A stretch of 27,262 bases of DNA. Origin: Priapulus caudatus. Lineage: Eukaryota; Priapulida; Priapulimorpha; Priapulimorphida; Priapulidae. Position 1 is the first letter of the stretch; each line of letters starts with the position of its first letter. A model generated the notes under the pieces. The model ran no database searches. It worked only from the letters and a program-made list of their open reading frames with translations, and had not been told where the DNA came from. The position numbers and the translations under genes were made by a program. The DNA lies in the NCBI RefSeq assembly GCF_000485595.1, contig NW_014579717.1:1-27262 (forward strand), read 5' to 3'. Shown piece after piece: positions 27,076 through 27,262 of this stretch.

Positions 27076-27262
27076 GCGTGAAAAAGACCCCCTATGGTGT
27101 CCATAGGGATGTCATTAGTAGTCCTCCACCCTGTACTTACTCTATACTCAAAAGAAACTGTTACAGAACGAAAAAATCCTCGCTAAACACAATATCCTCA
27201 ATACGACATTACGAGAGGCTCAGAACCTTCTCTCGTAACTTTAATATTAAGTTGAAATAACA
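27076..27262. repeat. Two short hairpins at the window end
   Basis: CCCTATGG-TGT-CCATAGGG lies at 27090-27108. TTACGAGAG (27209-27217) pairs with CTCTCGTAA (27230-27238) over a 12-base loop. The overlapping 60-codon frame has no motif. Confidence 0.5.

Overview
The window is eukaryotic and looks like an invertebrate metazoan genome. It has split genes with GT/AG introns, a collagen-type secreted protein, a Ty3/Gypsy LTR retrotransposon, short inverted-repeat DNA transposons and very large simple-sequence arrays. I cannot name the species. No rRNA, tRNA, CRISPR array or bacterial operon was seen.

Layout. Positions 1-1080 hold a 42-bp tandem repeat inside a possible small inverted-repeat element and a putative solo LTR. 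Positions 1083-2945 are a 1.9-kb array of TGCG tetramers punctuated by a TGCTTGCGATG block. The array abuts a minus-strand zinc-finger-like coding fragment (2946-3126). Positions 3604-4199 are a 146-bp tandem repeat followed by a degenerate TTTTAGCG/TTTTAACC block.

Positions 4324-13311 carry plus-strand exons of an M16-family metallopeptidase-like gene (C05D11.1-like type). The exons at 4324-4423, 4629-4772, 11895-12209, 12686-12771 and 13120-13311 read cleanly. The 4958-5144 region changes frame, and the 5975-6077 exon has an in-frame stop. No C-terminal exons were found, so this is probably a decayed or truncated gene. A complete but inactivated Ty3/Gypsy element (6178-11695, 208-bp LTRs, 5-bp target duplication) lies in its intron between 6077 and 11895. 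The element's 5' LTR is split by a 381-bp non-autonomous hAT-type transposon (6320-6700) with a perfect 8-bp target duplication.

Positions 13628-14731 on the minus strand are four clean exons of a CTHRC1-like gene (collagen triple helix repeat containing 1) with its natural stop. It converges on the M16 gene. A 199-bp inverted-repeat element of the same family as one at 5466-5660 ends 8 bp from its most 5' visible splice acceptor.

From about 15 kb to the end no gene could be identified. This part holds palindromic dispersed repeats, a G-run tract with quadruplex potential (18166-18330), two blocks of a degenerate purine-only-strand minisatellite (21180-21880 and 23156-24960), a CATA microsatellite and a 40-bp tandem repeat. 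I did not find a new multi-gene system. The best-supported novelties are the nested transposon events, the mobile element next to the CTHRC1-like splice site, and the unusual arrays.
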